From Holophaga foetida DSM 6591 (lineage in GTDB: Bacteria > Acidobacteriota > Holophagae > Holophagales > Holophagaceae): a stretch of 64,000 bases of DNA. The stretch is from positions 3,234,441-3,298,440 of the forward strand of contig NZ_KI912268.1 in assembly GCF_000242615.2 (NCBI RefSeq), written 5' to 3'. A program made the position numbers and the translations under genes. The notes under the pieces are model-generated. The model saw only the letters and a list, made by a program, of their open reading frames with translations, was not told where the DNA came from and searched no databases. Positions 44,005 through 52,676 of the stretch are shown piece after piece. How positions within the stretch are numbered: the stretch's first letter is position 1; the number at the start of each line of letters is the position of its first letter.

Positions 44005-44148
44005 TCAGTGCCAGAATGCCTCTGGATTGGAGCTGTAGACCATGAAGCCAACCAAGGCTCCCAGGACGACCAATATCCAGTCCAGGAGCCTGTCGTGGGA
44101 TTCAAACCAGTGGATGTCCAGGTGATGAAGGACGCTGGCGCTTGCCAT
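44005..44148 (-). CDS. Small membrane protein, 47 residues
   Basis: A short frame starting MASASVLHHLDIHWFESHD and ending SSNPEAFWH, with one clear transmembrane helix (LLDWILVVLGALVGFMVYSS). GGAGG lies six bases before the ATG, which supports translation. It ends 1 bp from the stop of the convergent frameshifted gene. I recognise no family; single-helix proteins of this size often modulate membrane partners, but nothing here shows which. Confidence 0.6.
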   Translation of the reverse strand: MASASVLHHLDIHWFESHDRLLDWILVVLGALVGFMVYSSNPEAFWH

Positions 44149-44235
44149 GGCAACCTCCGCGGCGCAGGAGTTGTCCCAACCCAAGGATGGGGTTCTCTGC
44201 GGACATTGCTGTGAAAAGGTCGTGACTTTAGCTGC

Positions 44236-44814
44236 TCAGGCCGGACAGGGGACCTTCTTGCGGATGAGGTGTCCCAGGGCCGTCAGATCCTGTCCGGGCA
44301 GTTCGGTCTTCAGGAGGGCCAGGGTGGTTTCCACGTCCCCCATGGCCCGGTGCGCGGTGCCGCGCTGGAGCTGAAGATGCTCGGCCAGGACCTGGAGCTT
44401 GGCTGAGTCCACGGGGAAGTGGCGCCTCCATGGGATGCCCCGGCAGGAACAGCCCCAGGTGAGGTCGGCGCATTCTGGCATCACCTGGGCCACGAAGCCC
44501 TTGTCGAAGCCCGCGTTGTGGGCCACCAGCAGGTCCGCCTGTCCCAGCAGTTCTTGCACGGCTCCTGTGTCGATGCGCTTCCCCCTCACCATGCCATCAC
44601 TGATGCCATGGACGGCATAGGCTCCGTAGGGCATGGGAAAGCCAGGGTCCTGAAGGGCGTCGTACCTGGCCAATTCCCCCAGGATCCGTCCTGTGGGGCG
44701 CTCGGCCTCAACCAGGACGATGGCGATTTCGATGATGCGATCCCGGCTGGGGTAGAGGCCTGTGGTTTCTGTATCCACGATGGCTACACGCAGGCTCTGG
44801 CTGGACTGGTTCAA
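44236..44814 (-). CDS. DEDDh 3-5 exonuclease (DNA polymerase III epsilon-like)
   Basis: A 192-residue exonuclease-domain protein. The DEDDh catalytic residues are visible: VAIVDTETTG (residues 10-19), LVAHNAGFDKGF (near 96-107) and HRAMGDVETT (near 155-164). It lacks the C-terminal polymerase-binding region of DnaQ and is short, so it is more likely a stand-alone proofreading, RNase T-like or repair nuclease than the replicative epsilon subunit. It starts 10 bp after the CDF gene stop, so the two may be co-transcribed. Confidence 0.82.
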   Translation of the reverse strand: MNQSSQSLRVAIVDTETTGLYPSRDRIIEIAIVLVEAERPTGRILGELARYDALQDPGFPMPYGAYAVHGISDGMVRGKRIDTGAVQELLGQADLLVAHNAGFDKGFVAQVMPECADLTWGCSCRGIPWRRHFPVDSAKLQVLAEHLQLQRGTAHRAMGDVETTLALLKTELPGQDLTALGHLIRKKVPCPA

Positions 44815-44824
44815 GAATGCTCCC

Positions 44825-45478
44825 TCAGTGGCAGCCGCAGCCGCCGGAAAAGTCAGGGTGCCGGGCTGCGCGAAGGCTGCCCAGACCTTCCTTCAGTATG
44901 AAGGCGGCAATGGCCAGGGCGGCAGCCGAATCGATCCACCACAGGGCGGGAAGGAGCAAAAAAGCCAAGCTGCCCAGGAGAAGAACCCCGGAGAGCTGCA
45001 TGCAGGCGAGGCTGCACGCCGCATCACTCACCAGGGCCCTGCTGTCCATGGCCCTCGCGCACTGTTTCTTCGAACGCCAGAGCCAGTACATGAAGCTGAG
45101 ACTGAGTAGGGAAATGATGAGCCCGGGGAGGCTTGTCTCCGGATGCTGGTGCTTCCAGAGACGCCAGATGGCCCCCAGGATCGTGAGAATGGCCAGAAGG
45201 ATCAGCAGGAGTGCGATTCCCTGGGTGGCCATCCGCTCCCGCCTCAGGCGCGTCGCTGCACATCCAGAGGTCTTCAGGCGCCACAGGACCAGGATGGCCG
45301 ACCCTACTTCGATGAAGCTGTCCGCCCCGAACCCGAAGAGGGCCAAAGAGTCGTCGGTCATACCGAAGCCCATGGAGACCAAGCCCTCCACGAGATTATA
45401 GAAAATGGTGAACCAAGCCAGACCTCGGGCCAGAGACAGCCATTGGGCAGGGCTTCTTTCGGGGATCGGGGAGCGCAT
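44825..45478 (-). CDS. Cation-diffusion-facilitator-like metal transporter
   Basis: A 217-residue polytopic protein with six hydrophobic helices, the size of a CDF transmembrane domain without the usual C-terminal cytosolic domain. FGADSFIEVGSAILVLWRL near residue 53 resembles the metal-site helix of CDF proteins (normally HSLSDxxxD), and DSRALVSDAACSLACMQLSG resembles the second site. It ends in GGCGCH, a possible metal ligand cluster. The frame is open to 45556, but a promoter with a dyad lies at 45523-45556, so translation from 45478 (AAAGGG upstream) is more sensible. Likely exports a divalent metal; which one is unknown. Confidence 0.75.
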   Translation of the reverse strand: MRSPIPERSPAQWLSLARGLAWFTIFYNLVEGLVSMGFGMTDDSLALFGFGADSFIEVGSAILVLWRLKTSGCAATRLRRERMATQGIALLLILLAILTILGAIWRLWKHQHPETSLPGLIISLLSLSFMYWLWRSKKQCARAMDSRALVSDAACSLACMQLSGVLLLGSLAFLLLPALWWIDSAAALAIAAFILKEGLGSLRAARHPDFSGGCGCH

Positions 45479-45522
45479 GCGGGACACCCTTTCGTGCTGG
45501 AATGATCCAAGAGTTCCAGCAT

Positions 45523-45541
45523 ATTGAGACTCTATCTCAAT
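45523..45541 (-). promoter_or_regulatory. Operator dyad ATTGAGA-N5-TCTCAAT overlapping the -10
   Basis: A perfect 7-bp inverted repeat with 5-bp spacer, 19 bp in all, resembling Fur-family boxes with TTGAGA arms. It covers the candidate -10 of the transporter gene, the position expected for a repressor. Which regulator binds cannot be decided here. Confidence 0.6.
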
Positions 45542-45556
45542 TGAATGCCATGTCAA
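45529..45556 (-). promoter_or_regulatory. Candidate sigma-70 promoter of the CDF-like gene
   Basis: TTGACA (45556-45551), 16-bp spacer, TAGAGT (45534-45529) on the minus strand. The transcript would start about 45 bp before the ATG. The -35 is perfect; the -10 matches four of six and lies inside the dyad. Confidence 0.55.
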
Positions 45557-45573
45557 GGTTCGGATCCTTCGCC

Positions 45574-46794
45574 TCAGGCGACGGTGTCCACCGGAGCCAC
45601 CGTTCGCTTCGGGTAGACCCCGGCGAAGACCAGGGCGCCCACCAGGCAGCCTCCAGCTCCCAGTCCCAGGGTGAGGGGCAAACCCAGGCGCTGTCCCAGG
45701 AAACCGGTGCCCAGGATGCCCAGGGGCATGGCGAACATGAAGACCATGCTATAGAGGGAGGTGACGCGACCCCGCATGGCATTGGGGGTCATGAGCTGGG
45801 CGAGGGTGTTGGTGGCGGTGTTGAAGGCCACCAGGCCGAAGCTGGCGAGGGGCAGGAGGATCATGGCGGGGGTCAGGCTGCGGGCCTGGGCGAAGCATCC
45901 TAGGGAGGCGGCGAAGAAGACGGCTGAGGCGAACACCATCCGGTCCAAGCCCTTCACTTCCTTTCGGGTGGCCAGGAGCATGGCGCCGGCGGTAGCCCCG
46001 AGGCCTGAACTGACCACGAGCCAGCCCAGGCCCCGGGCGTCGATGTGCAGTACCCCCTGGGCCAGGGCGGGAAGGAGCGTTGTGAAAGGCATCCCCAGTC
46101 CGACGATCAGGGCCAGCAGGCCCATGAGGTGTCGGAAGGCGGGGCGTTCCCAGATGAACTGGAACCCCTCCGTGATCTGCTGCAGGGCGCTGTGCCGCTC
46201 CTTGTACTCCGGCTGGTAACGGGTGCGCAGTACTGCCAGGGCCGCAATGGAGGCCATGTAGCTGACGGCGTTCACCAGGAAGCACCATCCCTCGTGACTG
46301 ATGGCCACGATGTGCAGGGCGAAGAAGGGGCCGACGATGCGGCTGCCATGGAAGATCGCGCTCTGGAGGGCGATGGCGTTGGGCAGGGTCTCCTGGTCCA
46401 CGACCTGGGCAACCAGGACTTGGCGTCCGGGCAGGTCGAAGGCTGTGATGGCCCCGGAGGCAACCGCAAGGCCCAGAATCATGGGGATGGTGGGGTGCCC
46501 GGAGAAGGCCAGGAGCGTCATGCCGAGGGCTTGCACCAGGTAGGTCGCCTGGGTGATCAGGAGAAGGGTTCGGGCGGGCATGCGGTCCGCCAGCATTCCT
46601 CCGAGGGGAGCCAGCAGCAGGGTCGGAGCCTGGGCTGCGAACATCACAAGGCCGAGAAGAGAAACCCGGCCGGTGAGGCGGTACACCCACCATCCCAGAG
46701 CCACGCTCTGCATCCAGGTTCCCACCAGGGAGATGAGTTGGCCTGCGAAATAGATGGAGAAATCGCGGTGGCGGAGGGCGCGGAAAGCTGACAT
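45574..46794 (-). CDS. MFS exporter (EntS/enterobactin-exporter-like)
   Basis: A 406-residue major-facilitator transporter with about 12 transmembrane helices. The start SAFRALRHRDFSIYFAGQLIS and LVGTWMQSVALGWWVYRLTG are typical of the MFS_3/EntS-type exporters of drugs and siderophores, and the loop 2-3 motif reads GGMLADRMPAR. The open frame extends to 46869, but a terminator for the upstream gene lies at 46814-46839, so I start at the ATG 46792-46794; no strong ribosome site is visible there. The substrate is unknown. Confidence 0.8.
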   Translation of the reverse strand: MSAFRALRHRDFSIYFAGQLISLVGTWMQSVALGWWVYRLTGRVSLLGLVMFAAQAPTLLLAPLGGMLADRMPARTLLLITQATYLVQALGMTLLAFSGHPTIPMILGLAVASGAITAFDLPGRQVLVAQVVDQETLPNAIALQSAIFHGSRIVGPFFALHIVAISHEGWCFLVNAVSYMASIAALAVLRTRYQPEYKERHSALQQITEGFQFIWERPAFRHLMGLLALIVGLGMPFTTLLPALAQGVLHIDARGLGWLVVSSGLGATAGAMLLATRKEVKGLDRMVFASAVFFAASLGCFAQARSLTPAMILLPLASFGLVAFNTATNTLAQLMTPNAMRGRVTSLYSMVFMFAMPLGILGTGFLGQRLGLPLTLGLGAGGCLVGALVFAGVYPKRTVAPVDTVA

Positions 46795-46813
46795 GGAGGG
46801 AAGCGGCTGGGCC

Positions 46814-46839
46814 AAAAAAAGGAGCCGGAATCGGCTCCT
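46814..46839 (-). terminator. Rho-independent terminator after the CheY-like gene
   Basis: AGGAGCCG pairs with CGGCTCCT around 4 nt and is followed on the minus strand by seven T residues, 30 bp past the stop codon of the receiver gene. Confidence 0.9.
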
Positions 46840-46868
46840 GTTGAACATAGAAGCAAGTCTTGTGGACA

Positions 46869-47225
46869 TCAGCCCAGGAGAGATTCGATCTTCTCCTTGA
46901 GGGTTTCAGGGGTGAAGGGCTTCACGACATAGTTGTTCACGCCGGACTGGAGGGCCTGGACGATGTCCTCTTTGGCAGCGTTGGTGGTGACCATGAGGAT
47001 GGGGATGGCCGCATTCTGGGTGCGAACATTCTGGACGAACTCCAGGCCATCCATCTCGGGCATGTTCCAGTCGGTGATGATCATCTCGACTCCGCCTAGG
47101 GCCAGCTTGGCCAGGCCCGCCTTGCCGTGCTCGGCCTCCACGACATCGGTGTAGCCGATGCGGGAGAGGGTGTTGATGATGATGCGGCGCATCGTTGAAG
47201 AGTCATCGACAACCAGGATCTTCAA
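46869..47225 (-). CDS. CheY-like chemotaxis response regulator
   Basis: A 118-residue single receiver domain. The acid pocket (KILVVDDSSTMRRIIINTL), the phospho-Asp in MIITDWNMPEMDGLEFV, the switch Thr in ILMVTTNA and the Lys in YVVKPFTPE are all present, and the sequence is closest to true CheY proteins. No ATG fits: the frame continues upstream to 47402, but GGAGG lies five bases before the TTG at 47223-47225, exactly at the usual CheY N-terminus. It is divergent from flhA, which supports a role at the flagellar motor switch made by fliM/fliY in this window. Confidence 0.85.
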   Translation of the reverse strand: MKILVVDDSSTMRRIIINTLSRIGYTDVVEAEHGKAGLAKLALGGVEMIITDWNMPEMDGLEFVQNVRTQNAAIPILMVTTNAAKEDIVQALQSGVNNYVVKPFTPETLKEKIESLLG

Positions 47226-47400
47226 TGGTGCCTCCTCTATTGGTTCTTGGGCGATTCCAGTCACCAGGATAGTCCTTTTCTCGAGAAGGAAGTAGGGGGG
47301 ATGGAGAATCCATCCAAAGGGTTTTGGGTCTCCTGGGGCGAACATCGCTCTCTGGACGCCATGTGGCACCCCTTTCGCCCCCGTCCCTGACGGTGTCAAC

Positions 47401-49494
47401 ATGCTGACTTTTCTGGACCGATTGCTGCCCTATATGGCCCGACTCTCCAAGCGGGTGGATTTGGCTGCGCCGGTGTTTGTCATCATTGTCCTGGTGGTGA
47501 TGGTGCTGCCCTTGCCGGCCTTTGTGCTGGACGTGCTCATCGTTCTCAATATCACCGTTTCCCTGCTGATCCTGATCGTGGGCATGTATGTGGCGCGGCC
47601 CCAGGAGTTCAATGCCTACCCCTCGGTGCTCCTGATCGTCACCCTTTTCCGTCTCTCGCTGAACGTGGCGGCCACCCGGCGCATCCTGCTATACGGTGGT
47701 GAGCAAGGGCCTGAAGCCGCCGGGCACATGATCCAGGCCTTCGGCCAGTTCGTGGTGGGAGGCAGTTACGTCATCGGTCTGGTGGTCTTCCTGATCCTGC
47801 TGGCTATCCAGTTCCTGGTCATCAATCACGGCGCTGGACGCATTGCTGAGGTCACGGCCCGCTTCACACTGGATGCCATGCCCGGCAAGCAGATGGCCAT
47901 CGATGCCGATCTGAATGCGGGTTACATCGATGAGCACGAGGCGCGGCGGCGGCGCAAGGATATTCAGGAGGAGGCAAGCTTCTATGGCGCCATGGACGGT
48001 GCGGTGAAGTTCACCCAGCGGGACTCCGTGGCGGCCCTCATTATCCTGGCCGTCAATATCGTGGCGGGCATCCTCATCGGGATCATCAAATACAACGTGC
48101 CCGTGATGCAGGCCATGGAGACCTTCACCCTCCTGACCGTGGGCGACGGTCTGGTGACGGCCATCCCCAGCCTCCTCATTTCGGTGGGGGGTGCCATTCT
48201 GACGACCCGCAGCGGCAGCCAGTCCCTCAACCTTGGCTCCCAGATCGTCGGGCAGCTTGGCATCGACTACCGGCCTCTGGCCATCGCCGCTTCGGTGCTC
48301 ATCCTCTTTGGCGCGGTTCCTGGACTCCCCCTGGTGCCTTTCTGGGCGATGGGCATCATCTTTGGCATCCTTGCCTACGCTGCCTGGAAGCTGAGCCATC
48401 AGAAGGCCGATGAGAAGGCGTTGGCCGATGCCAAGGAGAAACTCAAACCCGCCGAGGGACCCGAGCGGGTGGAGGCCCTTCTCAGGGTGGACCCCCTTGG
48501 GCTGGAAGTGGGTTATGGCCTGATCCCCCTGCTGGATGCGGCCCAGGGTGGCACGGTGCTGGAGCGCATCAAGGCCATCCGGCGGCAGATGGCCCAGGAT
48601 CTGGGTATCGTGGTGCCTCCCATCCGAATCCGGGACAATCTTCAGCTTCCAGCCAACGCATATCGTGTCCTGTTGCGGGGCGAGGAGATCGGCCGCAGCG
48701 AGGTCTCTCCGGGCCTCTTCCTGGCCATGAATCCCGGAACCGCCTCCGAGGACATCCAGGGCATCTCCACTACCGAACCCGCCTTCGGTCTTCCGGCCTT
48801 CTGGATTCAGGAGAACCAGCGGGATCGGGCTCAGCTCATGGGCTACACCGTGGTGGATGTCGCCACCGTCATCTCCACCCACCTCTCTGAACTCGTCAAG
48901 CAGCAGGCCCCCGAACTCCTGGGGCGGACCGAGGTGCAGCAGCTCCTGGAGACGCTCAAGGAACACTCGCCCAAGCTGGTGGAGGAACTGGTGCCGGGGG
49001 TCGTCAACACCGGGACGCTGCAGAAGGTGCTCCAGAACCTTCTGCGGGAGCGGGTTTCCGTCCGGGATCTCGGGCGCATTCTGGAGGCCACGGGAGACGC
49101 GGCCCTCATCACCCGCGATCCTCTTATGCTCACGGAATACGTGCGTCAGCACCTGGGCCGCACCCTCACCACTCCCCACCTCTCGGAGAACAACGAGCTG
49201 GGTGTTCTGGTGCTGGACCCCGGTCTTGAGCAGGCCCTTCAGGGGGGGATCGAGACCACGGATCGGGGCAGCTTCCTGGCCATGGACCCCGGTCGGATCC
49301 AGGAGGTCCTGAACCGCATCACCAGCGGCATCAATCAGCTTCTGCCCGGGGCCCAGCCCGTGCTCCTGACCAATCCCGTGGTGCGCCCCCATCTCCGGCG
49401 CCTCCTGGAGCGGGTCATGCCCCACCTCGTGGTGCTGAGCCACAGCGAAATCCCCCTGGATGTGCGGGTGGTGAACCTGGGGACGGTGTCATGA
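47401..49494 (+). CDS. flhA: Flagellar export apparatus protein FlhA
   Basis: A 697-residue integral component of the flagellar type III export gate. Eight N-terminal helices (residues 20-330) include MYVARPQEFNAYPSVLLIVTLFRLSLNVAATRRIL and the FHIPEP-type loop with AGRIAEVTARFTLDAMPGKQMAIDADLNAG. The C-terminal cytosolic domain (from 345) has VGYGLIPLLD and binds chaperone-substrate complexes. Length is normal. It begins the flagellar gene run; the upstream 175 bp separate it from the divergent cheY-like gene. A palindromic spacer lies between it and flhF. Confidence 0.94.
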   Translation: MLTFLDRLLPYMARLSKRVDLAAPVFVIIVLVVMVLPLPAFVLDVLIVLNITVSLLILIVGMYVARPQEFNAYPSVLLIVTLFRLSLNVAATRRILLYGGEQGPEAAGHMIQAFGQFVVGGSYVIGLVVFLILLAIQFLVINHGAGRIAEVTARFTLDAMPGKQMAIDADLNAGYIDEHEARRRRKDIQEEASFYGAMDGAVKFTQRDSVAALIILAVNIVAGILIGIIKYNVPVMQAMETFTLLTVGDGLVTAIPSLLISVGGAILTTRSGSQSLNLGSQIVGQLGIDYRPLAIAASVLILFGAVPGLPLVPFWAMGIIFGILAYAAWKLSHQKADEKALADAKEKLKPAEGPERVEALLRVDPLGLEVGYGLIPLLDAAQGGTVLERIKAIRRQMAQDLGIVVPPIRIRDNLQLPANAYRVLLRGEEIGRSEVSPGLFLAMNPGTASEDIQGISTTEPAFGLPAFWIQENQRDRAQLMGYTVVDVATVISTHLSELVKQQAPELLGRTEVQQLLETLKEHSPKLVEELVPGVVNTGTLQKVLQNLLRERVSVRDLGRILEATGDAALITRDPLMLTEYVRQHLGRTLTTPHLSENNELGVLVLDPGLEQALQGGIETTDRGSFLAMDPGRIQEVLNRITSGINQLLPGAQPVLLTNPVVRPHLRRLLERVMPHLVVLSHSEIPLDVRVVNLGTVS

Positions 49495-49505
49495 AAAGAA
49501 TGAAG

Positions 49506-49630
49506 AATTCCACCACCAAGACACCAAGGCACCAAGGAAAAGCAAAGAAAGAAATGATAAAAGAAATAAATATTAAATATAACAATTCCTTGGTCTTTTC
49601 TTCGTGTCTTGGTGCCTTGGTGGTTGAATT
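49506..49630. repeat. Inverted repeat with arms of CACCAAGG-type units between flhA and flhF
   Basis: The left arm (49506-49541) contains CCACCAAGACACCAAGGCA and ACCAAGG; the right arm (49592-49630) contains the complement, with small differences. The ~50-bp centre is very AT-rich. The arms are made of a short repeated unit (CACCAAGR). It fills nearly all of the 151-bp gap within the flagellar operon. Confidence 0.7.
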
Positions 49631-49645
49631 TTCTTTTGGTGCCCT

Positions 49646-50968
49646 ATGCGTGTGAAGACCTTTGAAGCTGCCTCCATGCAGGATGCTCTTGAAACGATCA
49701 AGCGGGAGATGGGGGAGGAGGCCTTCATCCTTTCCACCAAGACCCGGAAGAACCCCTCCGGGACCGCCCTCATCGAGGTGACGGCGGCGGTGGATGAGGC
49801 CATGGCTCCGGTCGGGGCTCCCGAGCCCGCCCTGGCGGTGGGGGACACCTATGGGCTGAGGTCACCTCTCGCAGGGCGAAACCCTCGTCCGGTCCAGGTG
49901 GATCCTCCCATGCCTCTCCGGAGCGAAGCGGCACCGGTCCTCAAGGCGGCTCTACCCAAGGTCTCGCCCCCACCCCCTCCTCCTCCGCCTCCAGTGGATC
50001 TCCAACCCCTCCGGCGGGAATTGCTGGAGATCAAGGGCGCTGTGGAGGCCCTCAAGGAACAGGAGTCCAAGAACACCTCCATTCTCCGGGAGCTGGATCA
50101 GCTCAAGGCCATGCTGAGCCGCATCCAGAAGCAGGGGATGCCTCAGGCCCAGCTCCACCTGCCCCCGAGCCTTCTGGAACTCTACGGGGATCTGGTGGGC
50201 AATGACGTGGATCCCCTCATCGCCCTGAGGCTTTGTGAATACACCCAGCGTTCCCTGCTGGAGCAGTGCGGGGATGAGACGGTGGATCCCGAGAAGGCCC
50301 GCATCTTCATGCGGCGGGTCATCGCCAACTTCATCCCGGTGGCGGCTCCCATCCAGCTGGATCCGGGCAAGATGCGGGTGGCGGCCCTGGTGGGGCCCAC
50401 GGGGGTCGGCAAGACCACCACCATCGCCAAGCTGGCGGCCTACGCCAAGCTGGAGCTGAAGCAGAAGGTGGCCCTCCTCACCCTGGATACCTTTCGCGTG
50501 GCGGCGGTGGACCAGCTCCAGCAGTACGCCCAGATCCTCCAGGTGCCCATCCATGTGGCCCTGACGGTGGAGGACCTCCGCAGCGCCCTCCGTTTCTATC
50601 AGGACCGCGCCCTGGTGCTCATCGATACGCCCGGCCACAACCCCAAGGACACCGAGATGCTCGGGCAGTTGCGGCGCTTCCTGGACGAACTGCCGGAGGT
50701 GGAGACGCACCTGGTGCTCTCCGCCACCACCAAGCCCAAGGATCTCGCCGATCTGGCCCAACGCTTCGAACCCCTGAAACCCGGGCGTATCATCTTCACC
50801 AAGTTGGATGAAACCAGCACCTACGGTCCCATCCTCTCGACCCTGGTGCGGGTCAAGCGCCCCTTGAGTTATCTGGGAACTGGGCAGGAAGTGCCCCAGG
50901 ACCTCGAAATGGCCACCTCTCGTCGGGTGGCGGATCTCATCCTTCCTGTTCCCCAGGTGAACCTATGA
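49646..50968 (+). CDS. flhF: Flagellar biosynthesis GTPase FlhF
   Basis: A 440-residue SRP-type GTPase that sets the position of the flagellum. The N-terminal basic domain (MRVKTFEAASMQDALETIKREMG, ILSTK) is followed by a proline-rich linker with nine consecutive prolines near residue 109, the N domain, and the G domain with ALVGPTGVGKTTTIAKLAA, TLDTFRVAAVDQL, LIDTPGHNP and FTKLDET. This is the normal FlhF order. Its stop overlaps the flhG start (ATGA). It is preceded by a palindromic spacer. Confidence 0.94.
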   Translation: MRVKTFEAASMQDALETIKREMGEEAFILSTKTRKNPSGTALIEVTAAVDEAMAPVGAPEPALAVGDTYGLRSPLAGRNPRPVQVDPPMPLRSEAAPVLKAALPKVSPPPPPPPPPVDLQPLRRELLEIKGAVEALKEQESKNTSILRELDQLKAMLSRIQKQGMPQAQLHLPPSLLELYGDLVGNDVDPLIALRLCEYTQRSLLEQCGDETVDPEKARIFMRRVIANFIPVAAPIQLDPGKMRVAALVGPTGVGKTTTIAKLAAYAKLELKQKVALLTLDTFRVAAVDQLQQYAQILQVPIHVALTVEDLRSALRFYQDRALVLIDTPGHNPKDTEMLGQLRRFLDELPEVETHLVLSATTKPKDLADLAQRFEPLKPGRIIFTKLDETSTYGPILSTLVRVKRPLSYLGTGQEVPQDLEMATSRRVADLILPVPQVNL

Positions 50969-51828
50969 TCGATCAGGCATCCCGGCTCCGGGCCATGGCA
51001 CAGGGCCAGCAGGCTGACAGCACCCTGTTCCCCTCCAGGGTGCTGGCGGTTACCAGCGGGAAGGGTGGTGTCGGCAAGACCAATGTGGTGGCGGGTCTGG
51101 CCATGTCCCTGGCCAGGGTGGGGCAGCGGGTGGTGGTGCTGGATGCTGACTTTGGCTTGGCCAATCTGGACATCCTGCTGGGGCTCACGCCCACCCATAC
51201 CCTGGAGCACGTCCTCCGGGGCGAGAAGATCCTTGAGGAGATCATTCTCGATGGCCCCCTGGGCATCAAGGTCATTCCCGCCTCCAGCGGCATCCAGGAA
51301 CTGACTCGCCTGGACACCATGTCCGAGCTGCGCCTCGTGCAGGGGCTCCAGCGGGTGGCCGAGACCCAGGACTGGCTGCTCATCGATACCGCCGCTGGCA
51401 TCCATGATTCCGTGGTGAAGCTCCTCATGGCGGCCCAGGAGGTCATCCTGGTGACCACCCCAGAGCCCACCTCCCTGGTGGACGCCTACGCCATGGTCAA
51501 GGTGATTCATCTGAGGGATCCCGAGAAGCCCATCTGGGTGGTGGTGAACAACGCCCAGGTGGAGTCAGAGGCGGAGGAGACCCTGGAGCAACTCCAGGCC
51601 GCCACCTTGCGCTTCCTGGGGAAGGAACTGAACATTCTGGGCATGATTCCCACCGACCCCCACCTGCTGCAGTCGGTCCGCCAGCAGCGGGGCGTGGTCG
51701 AGCTCTATCCCCGGTCCCCTTCGGCCCAGGCCTTCCGGGCCTTCGCGGATCAACTGAAGAAAAAAGTGCCCTTACAAAAGGACGGTTTTGCAGCATTCTG
51801 GAAACAGCTTACTGCTGAGGAATCATGA
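50965..51828 (+). CDS. flhG: Flagellar number regulator FlhG (MinD/ParA-like ATPase)
   Basis: A 287-residue P-loop ATPase of the MinD family (also called YlxH/FleN). The deviant Walker A motif is AVTSGKGGVGKTNVVAGLA, followed by VVLDADFGLANLDILLG and LLIDTAAGIH. FlhG pairs with FlhF to limit flagellar number and position. An N-terminal DQASRLRAMA stretch resembles the DQAxxLR motif that stimulates FlhF. Both ends overlap neighbours as ATGA, so flhF-flhG-fliA are coupled. Confidence 0.93.
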   Translation: MIDQASRLRAMAQGQQADSTLFPSRVLAVTSGKGGVGKTNVVAGLAMSLARVGQRVVVLDADFGLANLDILLGLTPTHTLEHVLRGEKILEEIILDGPLGIKVIPASSGIQELTRLDTMSELRLVQGLQRVAETQDWLLIDTAAGIHDSVVKLLMAAQEVILVTTPEPTSLVDAYAMVKVIHLRDPEKPIWVVVNNAQVESEAEETLEQLQAATLRFLGKELNILGMIPTDPHLLQSVRQQRGVVELYPRSPSAQAFRAFADQLKKKVPLQKDGFAAFWKQLTAEES

Positions 51829-52673
51829 ATCCGGTTGTGAAGAAAGGTGGGGCCCCTCCATCCCCAGTGGCCAAGGCCGCTCTGGCAGCCTATGCCCAGA
51901 CGCCACCGACACCTGAGCCTCCCCAGGAGAATCCCCATATGGAGGATCTCCCTGAGGATCTGGAGATCATGGACCGGGATGCACTCATCACGGACTGCCT
52001 GCCTCTGGTGAAGTTCGTTGCCCACCGCATCTCCAGCCGTCTACCCTCCCATGTGGATGTGGAGGACCTGATCCACTCCGGCATCCTGGGGCTCATGGAC
52101 GCGGTGAAGAAGTTCGAGCCCGGGCGCAACGTCAAGTTCAAGACCTATGCGGAGCAGCGGATCCGGGGGGCCATCCTGGATGGCCTGCGGGATCTGGATT
52201 GGGTGCCCCGCAGCCTGCGCCGGAAGAAGAAGGATATCGAGACGGCCTACCACCTCCTGGAACAGCAGTTGGGGCGGGCCGCCTCCGATGAGGAAGTGGC
52301 ACAGCACCTCGGGTTGAGCCTGGAGGATCTCCACCACTCCCTTGACGAGCTCAAGGGCGTGACCCTCGGCACCTTCATGGATGCGGGCGACGATGGGGAG
52401 GGGGAGAACCTCATCAGCTTTGTGCCCGATCCTGATGCGGAGGATCCCCAGCTCACCCTCCATGCCAGGGAGCTGAAGGCCCTCCTCAAGGAGAGCATCG
52501 ACCGCCTGCCGACCAAAGAACGCTTCGTGGTGCAGCTCTACTACTTTGATGAGCTGACCATGAAAGAAATCGGTACGCTCCTGAATATTACCGAGAGTCG
52601 GGTATCGCAATTGCATACCAAGTCCATGCTCCGGCTGCGGGGCCGACTCAAGGAACATCGGATCGAAGGTTGA
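51825..52673 (+). CDS. fliA: Flagellar sigma-28 factor FliA
   Basis: A 282-residue sigma factor of the FliA/WhiG family. Regions 2-4 are recognisable: RDALITDCLPLVKFVAHRISS and HVDVEDLIHSGILGLMDAVKKFEPGR for region 2, RIRGAILDGLRDLDWVPRSLRRKKK for region 3, and FVVQLYYFDELTMKEIGTLLNITESRVSQLHTKSMLRLR for region 4. It directs late flagellar and chemotaxis genes. About 45 N-terminal residues, Pro/Ala-rich, precede the usual start and are an extension. The ATG overlaps the flhG stop. Confidence 0.92.
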   Translation: MNPVVKKGGAPPSPVAKAALAAYAQTPPTPEPPQENPHMEDLPEDLEIMDRDALITDCLPLVKFVAHRISSRLPSHVDVEDLIHSGILGLMDAVKKFEPGRNVKFKTYAEQRIRGAILDGLRDLDWVPRSLRRKKKDIETAYHLLEQQLGRAASDEEVAQHLGLSLEDLHHSLDELKGVTLGTFMDAGDDGEGENLISFVPDPDAEDPQLTLHARELKALLKESIDRLPTKERFVVQLYYFDELTMKEIGTLLNITESRVSQLHTKSMLRLRGRLKEHRIEG

Positions 52674-52676
52674 TGC

